64,000 nucleotides of DNA from Kribbella antiqua (GCF_004345665.1 NZ_SLWR01000002.1:248001-312000); one strand, 5' to 3'. Shown: positions 35,443-44,192, counted from the first letter of the stretch. Numbers and translations are program-made. Notes: generated by a model not told the origin, from the letters alone.

Positions 35443-36654
35443 ATGCCCTCCACGATCTACGACGTCACCACCTGGACCATCCCCGGCAGCCCATCGACGA
35501 CCGCCTACACCGACATCGGCGCAGTCGTGAACAGCATCATCGCCGACATCAAGACGAACCAGCCGGCCCAGGCCTCGAAGCCCGGAGCGGTCATCTACAT
35601 CCCGCCGGGCGACTACTCGCTCAAGACCCGGATCGTCATCGACATCAGCTACCTGCAGCTCAAGGGATCCGGACACGGCTTCACGTCGTCGAGCATCCGC
35701 TACAACTCCGGCAACACCTCCGGCTGGCACGAGATCTGGCCGGGCGGCAGCCGGATCCGGGTCGAGAACACCGACGGGAACGCCGAGGCCATCCTGATCA
35801 GCCGCAGCGGCGACCCCCGGCTCAGCTCGATCGAACTGCTGGACTTCTGCCTGGACGGCGTCTCGTTCACACCGAACCAGAACAGCTACCTCAACGGCAA
35901 GATCGGCATCCGGTCGGCCACCGCCACCGACTCGCTGCGGATCCGGGGCCTGGGGATGGTCTACCTGCAGCGCGGGATCGTGATCACCGACGCCGACGCG
36001 CTGCACATCCAAGACAACTTCCTCTGCGAGAACGGCAACTGCATCGAGCTCGTCGGCTCCGGGCAGGCCTGCATGGTCAACGGCAACATGATCGGCGCCG
36101 GCTACGTCGGCTTCTCGATCTTCGCCGAGAACCACTTCGGCCTGATCGTCTCCGGGAACAACATCTTCCCCCGGGGCAAGAGCTCGGTGCACCTGAAGAA
36201 TTGCACCAACAACACGATCAGCGCGAACCGCCTGCACGCCTTCTATCCGGGGATGATCCAGTGCGAAGGCGCCTGCCACAACAACCTGATCGGGTCGAAC
36301 CACTTCCTCCGGGTCCCCGAATCGTTCCCCGCGATGACCGGCTACAACAACGGGCTCGACGATCTCTTCGGGCTGGTCCAGCTCAACGGCAGCGGCAACA
36401 CCGTGGTCGGCAACCACTTCTCGTACGACGTCCCGGCCGCGAGCATCACGCCGTCCGGAGCGACCCCGACGATCGTCCTGGTGAAGTCGGGGAACAACAA
36501 CTACGTCGCCACCAATCACACGGCCGCGAACGTCGCCGTACGCACCGTCGTACTGGACGGATCGACGGTCAACACCAAGGTCCTCGACTGTGGTACCACG
36601 GCAGAGTTCCAGGCACTGAGCGGAGCGACGTACGGGTTCCGGGCCACGCCATGA
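35443..36654 (+). CDS. GH91 inulin fructotransferase-like enzyme (difructose-anhydride forming)
   Basis: A 403-residue right-handed beta-helix protein. The N-terminus IYDVTTWTIPGSP and the blocks GAVIYIPPGDYSLKTRIVID, GSGHGFTSSSIRYN, LLDFCLDGVSF, NHFGLIVSGNNIFPRG and RLHAFYPGM match inulin fructotransferases, which cleave terminal difructose units from inulin as DFA I or DFA III. The product type cannot be decided from sequence. A ribosome binding site AAAGAGGAG stands 3 bases before the ATG, so the body can be translated alone, but as written it has no signal peptide. Intracellular GH91 members hydrolyse DFA III, so that activity is the alternative. The stop overlaps the GH32 start as ATGA. 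Confidence 0.88.
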   Translation: MPSTIYDVTTWTIPGSPSTTAYTDIGAVVNSIIADIKTNQPAQASKPGAVIYIPPGDYSLKTRIVIDISYLQLKGSGHGFTSSSIRYNSGNTSGWHEIWPGGSRIRVENTDGNAEAILISRSGDPRLSSIELLDFCLDGVSFTPNQNSYLNGKIGIRSATATDSLRIRGLGMVYLQRGIVITDADALHIQDNFLCENGNCIELVGSGQACMVNGNMIGAGYVGFSIFAENHFGLIVSGNNIFPRGKSSVHLKNCTNNTISANRLHAFYPGMIQCEGACHNNLIGSNHFLRVPESFPAMTGYNNGLDDLFGLVQLNGSGNTVVGNHFSYDVPAASITPSGATPTIVLVKSGNNNYVATNHTAANVAVRTVVLDGSTVNTKVLDCGTTAEFQALSGATYGFRATP

Positions 36655-38900
36655 TCCGGGTCGCGTCGTTCCTGGCCTGGGTCCTCGCACTCACCTGTAT
36701 CCCGGCGGTCCCGGCCGCCGTGGCCGGCTCACCCACCGACTATCCGGAGTACCCGTACGCCGCCACCGACTACACCGAACCGTTCCGCGGTCAGTTCCAC
36801 CTCAGCCCGCAGAACGGATTCATGAACGACATCAACGCTCCGTTGTACTACCGGGGCGTGTACCACCTGTTCTTCCAGCACAATCCCCACGGGCTCGGCT
36901 GGGACGCCGCGGTGCACTGGGGACACGCGACGAGCACGGACCTGGTGCATTGGACGCAGCAACCGATCGCCCTCGAACCGGGTGTGCAGAGCGGCAACCT
37001 CTGGTCGGGATCGGGCTGGGTCGACGTGAACAACGTGACCGGCCTGAAGGCCGGGTCCGACGACCCGATCCTGTTGTTCACCAACACCGACGGCGTCAGC
37101 ATCGCGTACTCGACCGACGGGGCGAAGACCTTCCAGCTGTACAACGGCGGCGCGAAGGTGATCACCGATCCGGTCGAGAGCCGCGACCCCAAGGTGCAGT
37201 GGGACCCGCAGCACAACCGCTGGGAACTCGTCACGTTCCGGGCCGGGACCGGCGCCGCCTTCTACACCTCGACGAATCTGCTCGACTGGACCTATCGCGG
37301 CGCCTACTCGGCCAACTGGTTCGTCGAATGTCCCGACCTCTACCAGCTGCCGGTCGACGGGGACTCCAACGCCCAGAAGTGGGTTCTCCAGGATGCCAGC
37401 GGCGAGTACGTCGTCGGCTCACTCGACGCGAACGGCCTGTTCGTTTCGGACTGGGCGACCCCGCAGCGGATGGAATGGGGAGTCTCCGGCGCGGCCTTCC
37501 CCCCATCCACCTGGTACGCATCCCAGACCTTCAACCAGCTGCCGAACGGCCGCATCGTCCAACTGGGCTGGCAGCCGAGCAACGCCGGCGTGACCTGGAC
37601 CGGCAATGCGTCCTTCCCGGTCGAGCTCGCCCTGAAGACCTATCCGGAGGGCATCCGCCTCACCCGCAATCCGGTCAGCGAGATCTCCACCATCCGTACG
37701 TCGACGCGGACCTGGGGAACGCGCACGATCACGACGGATCCGGCGACCGATCCACTCAGCGGCATCTCGGCCGACACGTACGAGATCAGCGCACAGTTCG
37801 ACCTGACCGGCTCAGGAGCGTCGGAGTTCGGATTCCGCCTGCACGCGCGCTCGGACGGATCGAGCGATCGCACTGTCGCGTACACCGTCGTGGCGCAGAC
37901 CCTGTACGGCGCTTCGATGCCACCGATCTCGAACCGCGTCACGATCAGGCTCCTCGTGGACCGCGGGCAACTGGAGGTCTTCGGCAATGACGGCAAGACC
38001 GTCGTGAGCGACAACGTCGCCTTCGACTCCTCTCCCGCGAGCCGCGGGCTTCGCCTCTACGCCGTCGGTGGTGCAGTCACCCTCACCTCGCTCAGCTTCT
38101 CCCCCATCGGCTCGACCTGGACGCCCGGTCCTGCGGGCTCGGCTCCCGCCGGCGCCATCGCGTCGACCACGCGCCAGGACCTGTGCGTCGACCGTGATGT
38201 TGCCAGCGGCAACGTGCAGCTGTGGTCCTGCCTGGCGAACTCCAACCAGACGTGGAGTCTCGACAGCTTCGGAGAGCTGAAAACAGGAGGCGTCTGCCTG
38301 GAGGTGCCGTCCGGCCAGACGGCGAACCTGACCTTGGTGCACGTCGCGGCCTGCTCAGGCGGCGGCAACCAGAAGTGGCGCCAAGGCAACTTCGGCTCAC
38401 TCGTCAACCAGGCTTCCGGGCGGTGCCTGGACCTGCCCGAGGCCGACTTCACCAACGGCCGCCGGCTGCAGATCTACGACTGCGTCGGAACCCGCAACCA
38501 GAGCTGGGTCGGCCCCGGCTACACGACCGCCACCGGAGCACTCACCTGGGGTACGACGTCGTCGTGCGCGGATCGTGATGTCGCGACGAACAAGGTGCAG
38601 ATCTGGACCTGCACCGGTCTGGCCAACCAGACCTGGACCCTGAACGCCAACGGAACCTTCACATCGGGCGGAACCTGCCTGCAACCCGCGGCGTCGGCGA
38701 ACGGGGCCGGAGTGACGACAGCGCCGTGCACGGCCGGCAACCCGGGCCAGCAGTGGACCCGCTGGTCGAACGGACAACTGCGAAACGTCGCCGCGGACCG
38801 CTGCCTGGACCTCGACTCCGGCAACACCACCAACGGACGCCAGCTCATCATCTGGGACTGCGTCGGCGGCCCGAACCAAACCTGGACAGGCCCGTCCTGA
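36651..38900 (+). CDS. Secreted GH32 fructan-active enzyme with two ricin-type lectin domains
   Basis: A 749-residue protein. Residues 1-26 form a Sec signal peptide. The GH32 five-bladed propeller follows: GFMNDINAPLYYRG holds the nucleophile Asp, ESRDPKV the transition-state Asp and FVECPDLY the acid/base Glu. The C-terminal beta-sandwich ends near residue 490. Two ricin-type beta-trefoil regions follow, with QxW repeats NQTWSLD, NQKWRQG, NQSWVGP and NQTWTLN, QQWTRW, NQTWTGP. NDIN in place of the common NDPN at the nucleophile is seen in levan-active GH32 enzymes such as levan fructotransferases and endo-levanases. It is probably an exo- or transfer-type levanase/inulinase. The ATG overlaps the GH91 stop. 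Confidence 0.92.
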   Translation: MIRVASFLAWVLALTCIPAVPAAVAGSPTDYPEYPYAATDYTEPFRGQFHLSPQNGFMNDINAPLYYRGVYHLFFQHNPHGLGWDAAVHWGHATSTDLVHWTQQPIALEPGVQSGNLWSGSGWVDVNNVTGLKAGSDDPILLFTNTDGVSIAYSTDGAKTFQLYNGGAKVITDPVESRDPKVQWDPQHNRWELVTFRAGTGAAFYTSTNLLDWTYRGAYSANWFVECPDLYQLPVDGDSNAQKWVLQDASGEYVVGSLDANGLFVSDWATPQRMEWGVSGAAFPPSTWYASQTFNQLPNGRIVQLGWQPSNAGVTWTGNASFPVELALKTYPEGIRLTRNPVSEISTIRTSTRTWGTRTITTDPATDPLSGISADTYEISAQFDLTGSGASEFGFRLHARSDGSSDRTVAYTVVAQTLYGASMPPISNRVTIRLLVDRGQLEVFGNDGKTVVSDNVAFDSSPASRGLRLYAVGGAVTLTSLSFSPIGSTWTPGPAGSAPAGAIASTTRQDLCVDRDVASGNVQLWSCLANSNQTWSLDSFGELKTGGVCLEVPSGQTANLTLVHVAACSGGGNQKWRQGNFGSLVNQASGRCLDLPEADFTNGRRLQIYDCVGTRNQSWVGPGYTTATGALTWGTTSSCADRDVATNKVQIWTCTGLANQTWTLNANGTFTSGGTCLQPAASANGAGVTTAPCTAGNPGQQWTRWSNGQLRNVAADRCLDLDSGNTTNGRQLIIWDCVGGPNQTWTGPS

Positions 38901-38916
38901 CCCACCCGAGACCCCG

Positions 38917-38944
38917 GGGTGGGCGCCCGGACCGGTGCCCACCC
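38917..38944. terminator. Terminator hairpin between convergent genes
   Basis: GGGTGGGCGCC (38917-38927) pairs with GGTGCCCACCC (38934-38944) around a 6-nt loop; ten Watson-Crick pairs and one G-U. It starts 17 bp after the GH32 stop and faces the Gfo/Idh/MocA gene end at 38959. Confidence 0.75.
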
Positions 38945-38958
38945 ACCTCAATCACATC

Positions 38959-40011
38959 TCATTGCGCCGCGCCGCGGATGGTCGCCCGCTGCTGGGCTGT
39001 CAACGCCAGTCGCATGGTTTCGAAGGTGTGCTCCTGCGGCGCGGCCGAGGTCGTTCGTTCCCGTACGTCGCGAATCAGGTCGGAGTAGTAGGTGGTCTCG
39101 ACCTGCGAGCAGTCGATGTACTGCGTACGTTGCTGATCGACCAGGAACAGGTGGTCGCCACCGTCGCGGCCCGCGATATCGACGTACTTGCGCAACTCGA
39201 TGTAGCCGTCGGTGCCGAGGATCATCAGCCGGCCGTCGCCCCACGTCGGCAGGCCGTCCGGCGTGTACCAGTCGACCCGGATGTAGCCCTGGGCGTTGTC
39301 ACTGCGCAGCAGGATCTCACCGAAATCCTGCAGGCCTGGCTCCTCGGGGTTGGCGAAGTTCCCGACCGTGCTGGTCACGACCTCGGCGGTCCGTGCGCCG
39401 GTGAACCAGAGGAACTGGTCGATCTGGTGGGAGGCGAGGTCGGTAAGGATGCCGCCGTACCGGTTCTTGTCGTAGAACCAGTCCGGGCGGCCGGCCCCAC
39501 CGCCGAGGTGACCGCGGTCCCCGATGCGATGCGGTCCGATCCCGAGAGTCTGCACCACGGTCCCGATCCGGCCCTCGCGGACCAGCTCGCCGGCCTTGAT
39601 CACGCTCGGCACCTCGAACCGCTCCGAGAACGTCACCGACCAGAACCGCCCGCTCTGGCCGACCGCCTTCTCGATCTCCTCCAGCTGATCGAAACTGACA
39701 CAGCCGGGCTTGTCGGTCACGACGTCCTTGCCGGCACGCAAGGCCGCGACCGCGATCGGCCCGCGTCGATCCGGTACGGCGGCGGTCACGATCAAGTCGA
39801 TCCCGTCCCGGCTAACCAGGTCGTCCGGGCGCTCGACCACCGGAACCTCCGGATACAGCTCCCGGACCCGGGTCGCGATCGCGGCGGACGGATCGTCGGT
39901 CGCCATCCCGACGAACTCCGCACCGGCCCCGACGAGGCCCGCGATCTGACCGAAGATATGCGCGTGATCAAGCCCGACAGCGGCGAACCTGACAGCCTGG
40001 GTGGCAGTCAC
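38959..40011 (-). CDS. Gfo/Idh/MocA-family NAD(P)-dependent oxidoreductase
   Basis: A 350-residue sugar or cyclitol dehydrogenase-like protein. The N-terminal Rossmann fold reads VRFAAVGLDHAHIFGQIAGL, with VTDKPGCVSFDQLEEIE carrying the conserved Lys-Pro of the family. The C-terminal domain contains GGILTDLASHQIDQFLWFTG with the usual Asp/His pair. GTG 40011 is chosen because GGGAGGGG lies five bases before it; a TTG at 40026 is possible but has no ribosome binding site. A LacI-type palindrome lies at 40065-40078 upstream. Substrate unknown. It may belong to the sugar locus or be a separate transcription unit. Confidence 0.9.
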   Translation of the reverse strand: MTATQAVRFAAVGLDHAHIFGQIAGLVGAGAEFVGMATDDPSAAIATRVRELYPEVPVVERPDDLVSRDGIDLIVTAAVPDRRGPIAVAALRAGKDVVTDKPGCVSFDQLEEIEKAVGQSGRFWSVTFSERFEVPSVIKAGELVREGRIGTVVQTLGIGPHRIGDRGHLGGGAGRPDWFYDKNRYGGILTDLASHQIDQFLWFTGARTAEVVTSTVGNFANPEEPGLQDFGEILLRSDNAQGYIRVDWYTPDGLPTWGDGRLMILGTDGYIELRKYVDIAGRDGGDHLFLVDQQRTQYIDCSQVETTYYSDLIRDVRERTTSAAPQEHTFETMRLALTAQQRATIRGAAQ

Positions 40012-40064
40012 CCGCACCCCTCCCAACTCGGCAACATCTCGACCACCTCACCCTACGCCGATCC

Positions 40065-40078
40065 GGCAAACGCTTGCC
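40065..40078. promoter_or_regulatory. LacI-type operator upstream of Gfo/Idh/MocA gene
   Basis: GGCAAACGCTTGCC is a 14-bp palindrome (12 of 14 symmetric) with the central CG of LacI-family operators. It lies 54 bp upstream of the GTG at 40011. Its half-site differs from the TGCCAAAA sites of the fructan locus, so another LacI-family member probably binds it. Confidence 0.55.
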
Positions 40079-40103
40079 AACCTCCTGCGAGTCGCTCCTC
40101 CAA

Positions 40104-40580
40104 TCAGTGTTGTGGGAAGCAGGCAGCGACGGCCAAGCCATCCACGAAGTCGTTCATGTCGTGGCCGGAATGGCCCTTTACCCACCGGAAGGCGACATCC
40201 CCGCGCTTGATCACCAACGCCACCAAGGGTTCCCACAGGTCCCTGTTGGCGACCGGCTTCTTTGCTGAGGTGAGCCAGCCTCGCTCGAGCCAGCCTGTGT
40301 GCCACCCGTCGCGGAAGCAGTTGACGACGTAGGTCGAATCCGAGACGACCAGCAACGGACCGTCGTTCGCCCGCACGGCCTCGAGGGCGGCACGGATCTC
40401 CATCCGCTGGTTCGTGGAGGCAGCCTCGTGACCGGCGGCATACTCGGTCGTCGACAGCGCCCAGGCCCAGCCTCCAGGTCCAGGGTTGCCTGAGCAGGCA
40501 CCGTCGGTGAACACCGTGCGCGCGCCGATGGGGACTGGCATGTCGGCCGGACGAGGACGGCGGGCGCGGGCTGGAGGCAT
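40104..40580 (-). CDS. Ribonuclease HI
   Basis: A protein of up to 158 residues that cleaves RNA in RNA-DNA hybrids. The DEDD metal ligands are all visible: Asp in VFTDGACSGNPGPGG, Glu in NQRMEIRAALEA, Asp in VVSDSTYVV and Asp in NDFVDGLA. The catalytic His region VKGHSGHDMND is also present. The ATG at 40541 (MPVPIGART) would remove a basic N-terminal extension and is an equally possible start. It is divergent from the LAL regulator across about 43 bp. Confidence 0.9.
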   Translation of the reverse strand: MPPARARRPRPADMPVPIGARTVFTDGACSGNPGPGGWAWALSTTEYAAGHEAASTNQRMEIRAALEAVRANDGPLLVVSDSTYVVNCFRDGWHTGWLERGWLTSAKKPVANRDLWEPLVALVIKRGDVAFRWVKGHSGHDMNDFVDGLAVAACFPQH

Positions 40581-40623
40581 CAGAAGCGAAACACTACTCC
40601 GCCGGCGCTTCTATGATCGGTAG

Positions 40624-43377
40624 GTGTCGACTCCGGTGCTCGCCACCAAGCTGTTCCCGCCGACCAGGCGGTCCGAACTGGTTGCGCGCCCACGGCTTGC
40701 CGACCGGTTGGACAGCACCCTGAACCGCGGTCATCGGCTCACCCTTGTTTCCGCACCGGCCGGCTTCGGCAAGACTACGCTCCTCAGCGACTGGGCTACG
40801 AGCCAGGAGCGGGTTGGATGGCTGTCTCTCGACGAAGGCGACAACGCGCTGCCGCGTTTCTTGGCACACTTCCGGGCAGCGTTGTCCGGCGTCGGTCTCG
40901 ACATGGATCCGGCGGCGCTGGACGCCTTGGCTGCCGGGTCCACGTCCGTCGTACTGGCAATGGTCGTCAACGAGCTCGTGCGGGCGGGGCGACAACGGCC
41001 CGACAGCCAATGGCTGCTCGTGCTCGATGACTACCACGTGATCGAGGCGCCTGAGGTGCACGAGGCCATGACCTTCCTGCTCGACCACGGGCCGGATCAG
41101 CTGCACCTACTGGTGGCGACGCGTTCGGATCCACCGCTCCCGCTGTCACGGCTGCGTAGTCGCGGGCAATTGACGGAGGTACGGGCCGCGGACCTGCGCT
41201 TCGAACCGGCCGAGGCGCGGGAGTTCCTCAACGAGATGATGGCCCTGCGCCTCACCGAGGGCGACGTACGGGCGCTGGAGGAACGGACCGAGGGCTGGAT
41301 CGCCGGTCTCCAGTTGGCTGCGCTCTCGCTGCGCGATGCTTCCGATCGCGGGGACGTTGCCGAATTCATCGGAGCCTTCACCGGCAGCAACCGCTTCGTC
41401 ATCGACTACCTGGTTGACGAGGTCCTTGCCCGCCAGGGTGCGGACGTGCGGGACTTCCTGCTTCGCACCGCGATCCTCGACCGGTTGACCGGTTCATTGT
41501 GCGACGCGGTCACCGGCGGGACGGACGGCGGTCAGGTCCTGGCGGACCTGGACCGCCGCAATGTGTTCATGGTCCCGCTGGACGCTGAGCGTTCCTGGTA
41601 CCGGTACCACCACCTCTTCGGCGATGTCCTTCGCGCTCGTCTGATGGCGGAGAACCCAGAGCAGGTCCCGACGCTGCATCAGGCGGCAAGCGATTGGTTC
41701 GCATCGCACCAGCTCGCCGCGGACGCCGTACGACACTCACTCGCCGCAGGTGACTACGACCGCGCGGCCTATCTGATGGAAGAGGCGTTGCCCGAGATGC
41801 GCCGTACCCGGCAAGACAGTGTGATGCTGGGCTGGATGCGATCGCTGCCAGAGTCCGTGGTGAAGCGGAGTCCCGTCCTCAGCATCATGGCCGGATGGTC
41901 GCTGATGATGGCCGGCGACCTGGACGGGATGGAGCGCCGGCTCGATGACGTCGAGTCGGTCCTGGCTGCCGGCGCTCACGACCAGGCGCTCGCTGCGACG
42001 TGGGCTGACACCGAAGACCTGCGCACCGCACCGGCGACCTTGTGGATCTACCGGGCCGCGCTGGCGCAAGGGCGAGGCGACCTCCCGGCCATCGTGCGCC
42101 ACGCCCGGCGAGCGCTGGAGCTCGCCGGCGCTGACGACCACTTTGTGCGGGGGGCCGCGGGCGGGTTCCTCGGCCTGGCTGGGTGGGCGGCTGGCGACGT
42201 CCAGGAAGCCTTGTCTACGTTCTCCGAGGCGGTTCGCAGTCTGCATGCGGCGGGGAACCTGGTCGACGAGCTGGACAGCACGGTAGTGCTCGGCGACATG
42301 TGGATCAGCGCGGGGCGCCCCCACCGGGCACGCCGCCTGTACGAGCGGGCCCTCGAGACGGCGACCGGGGCAGGCGAGCCGTACCCGCGGGCCACCGCCG
42401 ACCTGCACGTAGGACTGGCCGAGCTTGACCGAGAGCTGGACGACCTCGTCAGTGCAGAGGAACACCTCGAGACCGCAAGGGTGCTCGGCGAGCGCGGCTC
42501 GATCACCGAGAACCGGCACCGCTGGTACGTCGCCATGGCACATGTGCGCGCCGCAACGGGCGACCACGCCTCCGCCCGGCAGCTGCTCGACCAGGCCGAG
42601 TCCCTGTACCGGCCCGGCTCCTACCCCGACCTCCGCCCTCTTGCCGCCATGAAAGCTCGCGTGCACATCGCAGAAGGAGACCTTGCCGCGGCCGAGGAGT
42701 GGGCGGACGAGCACGGTGTCACTGCGGCCGATGAGGCGTCGTTCCTGCGCGAGTACGACCACCTCACCCTCGTGCGGCTCCTGCTCGCCGGCCACGACCG
42801 CGACTCCGGGGCAGGCGCCGCCGCCGATCCGGCAGCACTGGGCGATGTGCTGGGGCTGCTGGACCGCCTCCACGCCGACGCTGACCGATCGCGCGCCGGG
42901 AGTCTGCTGGAGATCGGCATGCTGCGAGCCCTCACTCTTCAGGCGCGCGGTCACCGATCGGGGGCTCTCGCCGAGCTGAACCGAGCACTGGTCCAGGCAC
43001 CGGAACCGGACGGCTACGTGCGCTTGTTCCTCGACGAAGGCGCTCCGATGCTTGCCCTGCTGCACGGCGCTTTGGGCCCGGAAGGCGGCGAGTACGACGT
43101 ACTGCGCCAACACGCTCGCCGGCTCCTGGAGGCCGCCCCCAGCGCCCCGGCCGCCGTCCCTCTGGCTGGCCGCGGTTCCCTGGCCGACCCACTCAGCGAC
43201 CGGGAGCTCGACGTACTGCGACTCCTCGCCAGCGAGCTCACCGGTCCCGAGATCGCCCGCCAGCTCTTCGTCTCCGTGAACACGCTGCGCACCCACACCA
43301 AGCGCATCTTCACCAAGCTCGACGTCAACACCCGCGCCGCTGCCGTCCGCCGCGGCCATGAGCTCGGCCTGCTGTAG
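40624..43377 (+). CDS. LuxR-family regulator of the LAL/MalT type
   Basis: A 917-residue ATP-dependent regulator. The N-terminal STAND NTPase domain has Walker A SAPAGFGKTTLL (Lys50) and the LVLDDYHVIEAP Walker B. A long alpha-helical TPR-like region follows (about residues 350-830). The C-terminal LuxR helix-turn-helix is LSDRELDVLRLLASELTGPE plus FVSVNTLRTHTKRIFTKLDV. MalT-type proteins bind ATP and an inducer, oligomerise and activate nearby genes. Three GTCAC repeats spaced exactly 12 bp lie just downstream, before the membrane-protein gene at 43513, a possible target site. Inducer unknown. Confidence 0.92.
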   Translation: MSTPVLATKLFPPTRRSELVARPRLADRLDSTLNRGHRLTLVSAPAGFGKTTLLSDWATSQERVGWLSLDEGDNALPRFLAHFRAALSGVGLDMDPAALDALAAGSTSVVLAMVVNELVRAGRQRPDSQWLLVLDDYHVIEAPEVHEAMTFLLDHGPDQLHLLVATRSDPPLPLSRLRSRGQLTEVRAADLRFEPAEAREFLNEMMALRLTEGDVRALEERTEGWIAGLQLAALSLRDASDRGDVAEFIGAFTGSNRFVIDYLVDEVLARQGADVRDFLLRTAILDRLTGSLCDAVTGGTDGGQVLADLDRRNVFMVPLDAERSWYRYHHLFGDVLRARLMAENPEQVPTLHQAASDWFASHQLAADAVRHSLAAGDYDRAAYLMEEALPEMRRTRQDSVMLGWMRSLPESVVKRSPVLSIMAGWSLMMAGDLDGMERRLDDVESVLAAGAHDQALAATWADTEDLRTAPATLWIYRAALAQGRGDLPAIVRHARRALELAGADDHFVRGAAGGFLGLAGWAAGDVQEALSTFSEAVRSLHAAGNLVDELDSTVVLGDMWISAGRPHRARRLYERALETATGAGEPYPRATADLHVGLAELDRELDDLVSAEEHLETARVLGERGSITENRHRWYVAMAHVRAATGDHASARQLLDQAESLYRPGSYPDLRPLAAMKARVHIAEGDLAAAEEWADEHGVTAADEASFLREYDHLTLVRLLLAGHDRDSGAGAAADPAALGDVLGLLDRLHADADRSRAGSLLEIGMLRALTLQARGHRSGALAELNRALVQAPEPDGYVRLFLDEGAPMLALLHGALGPEGGEYDVLRQHARRLLEAAPSAPAAVPLAGRGSLADPLSDRELDVLRLLASELTGPEIARQLFVSVNTLRTHTKRIFTKLDVNTRAAAVRRGHELGLL

Positions 43378-43391
43378 CGCTCCAACCGGCT

Positions 43392-43433
43392 GTCACCGGG
43401 ACGGTCACATCGTCAGTCACCACATGTTGTGAC
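43392..43433. promoter_or_regulatory. Three GTCAC direct repeats at 12-bp spacing, last one in a palindrome
   Basis: GTCAC occurs at 43392, 43404 and 43416, each exactly 12 bp apart. The third begins the 18-bp palindrome GTCACCACATGTTGTGAC (43416-43433, 16 of 18 symmetric). The array lies 80-120 bp upstream of the ATG at 43513. Repeats about one helix turn apart suggest cooperative binding on one DNA face, for example by the LAL regulator; this is inference. Confidence 0.45.
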
Positions 43434-43512
43434 GCCGGCCCACCACATCGCGCCATACGTTCCGGACATACCGCGGCATTCGCCACGGATCCACCGGGAC
43501 AAGGAGCCGGAC

Positions 43513-44190
43513 ATGACCATCACACCGACCACCCTCACCCGGGCCGCCGGCGCCGCCGCGGTCCTCGCTGGACTGATCTTCATCGGTGTCCAGATCAACC
43601 ACCCACACCTGGACGCCACCTCGATCGGAACGACCGAGGTGGTACTGCGGAACTCCCTGAAGGTGCTGATGGCCGCGCTGACGCTGGCCGGCATCACCGG
43701 CATGTACCTGAGCCAGGTCCGCCGGAACGGATTGCTCGGACTCGTCGGCTATCTGGTGCTCGGCGTCGGCTACCTCACCATCATGAGCACCACCTTCGTC
43801 GCCGCGTTCGTCCTGCCTGCCATCGCTGAGACCAACCCCGGCTATGTGAACGACGTTGCCTCCGTTGCCACTGGCGGCAAGGCCATCGGTGACATCGGGG
43901 CGCTGCAGATCGCCGATCAGGTCCAGGGCATCGGCTACCTGGCCGGCGGCCTCATCTTCGGCATCGCGCTCTACCGGGCACGCGTTCTGACCCGCTGGGC
44001 GACCGTGCTTCTCGCTGTCGGTGGCGTCATCTCCGCCGCGCTGACCGTGATGCCGGATGCCTTCTATCGGCTGCTGGCCTTTCCGACCGGCATCGCCATG
44101 ATCGCACTCGGATACTCGTTGTGGCGCACGGCCCGCACGACACAGCCCGCCGTGGTTCGCACCCCCCGAGTCGCGACGGCAGGCTCCTGA
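43513..44190 (+). CDS. Multi-pass membrane protein of unknown function
   Basis: A 225-residue protein with about six hydrophobic helices, including GAAAVLAGLIFIGVQI near the N-terminus, VLMAALTLAGITGMYL and WATVLLAVGGVISAALTV. AAGGAG stands six bases before the ATG. It resembles small DUF4386-like membrane proteins often found beside LAL regulators in actinomycetes, but I cannot assign a function. It lies 135 bp after the LAL regulator and is separated from the small gene downstream by 2 bp, so the two are probably cotranscribed. Confidence 0.8.
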   Translation: MTITPTTLTRAAGAAAVLAGLIFIGVQINHPHLDATSIGTTEVVLRNSLKVLMAALTLAGITGMYLSQVRRNGLLGLVGYLVLGVGYLTIMSTTFVAAFVLPAIAETNPGYVNDVASVATGGKAIGDIGALQIADQVQGIGYLAGGLIFGIALYRARVLTRWATVLLAVGGVISAALTVMPDAFYRLLAFPTGIAMIALGYSLWRTARTTQPAVVRTPRVATAGS

Positions 44191-44192
44191 CC

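Noticed and set aside
34890-38900. One very long plus-strand frame running from the lipoprotein gene through GH91 into GH32
   Set aside because: Only the part from 36651 has family features. The earlier part is antisense to the lipoprotein gene or out of frame with GH91, and gives Arg/Pro-rich shadow sequence.
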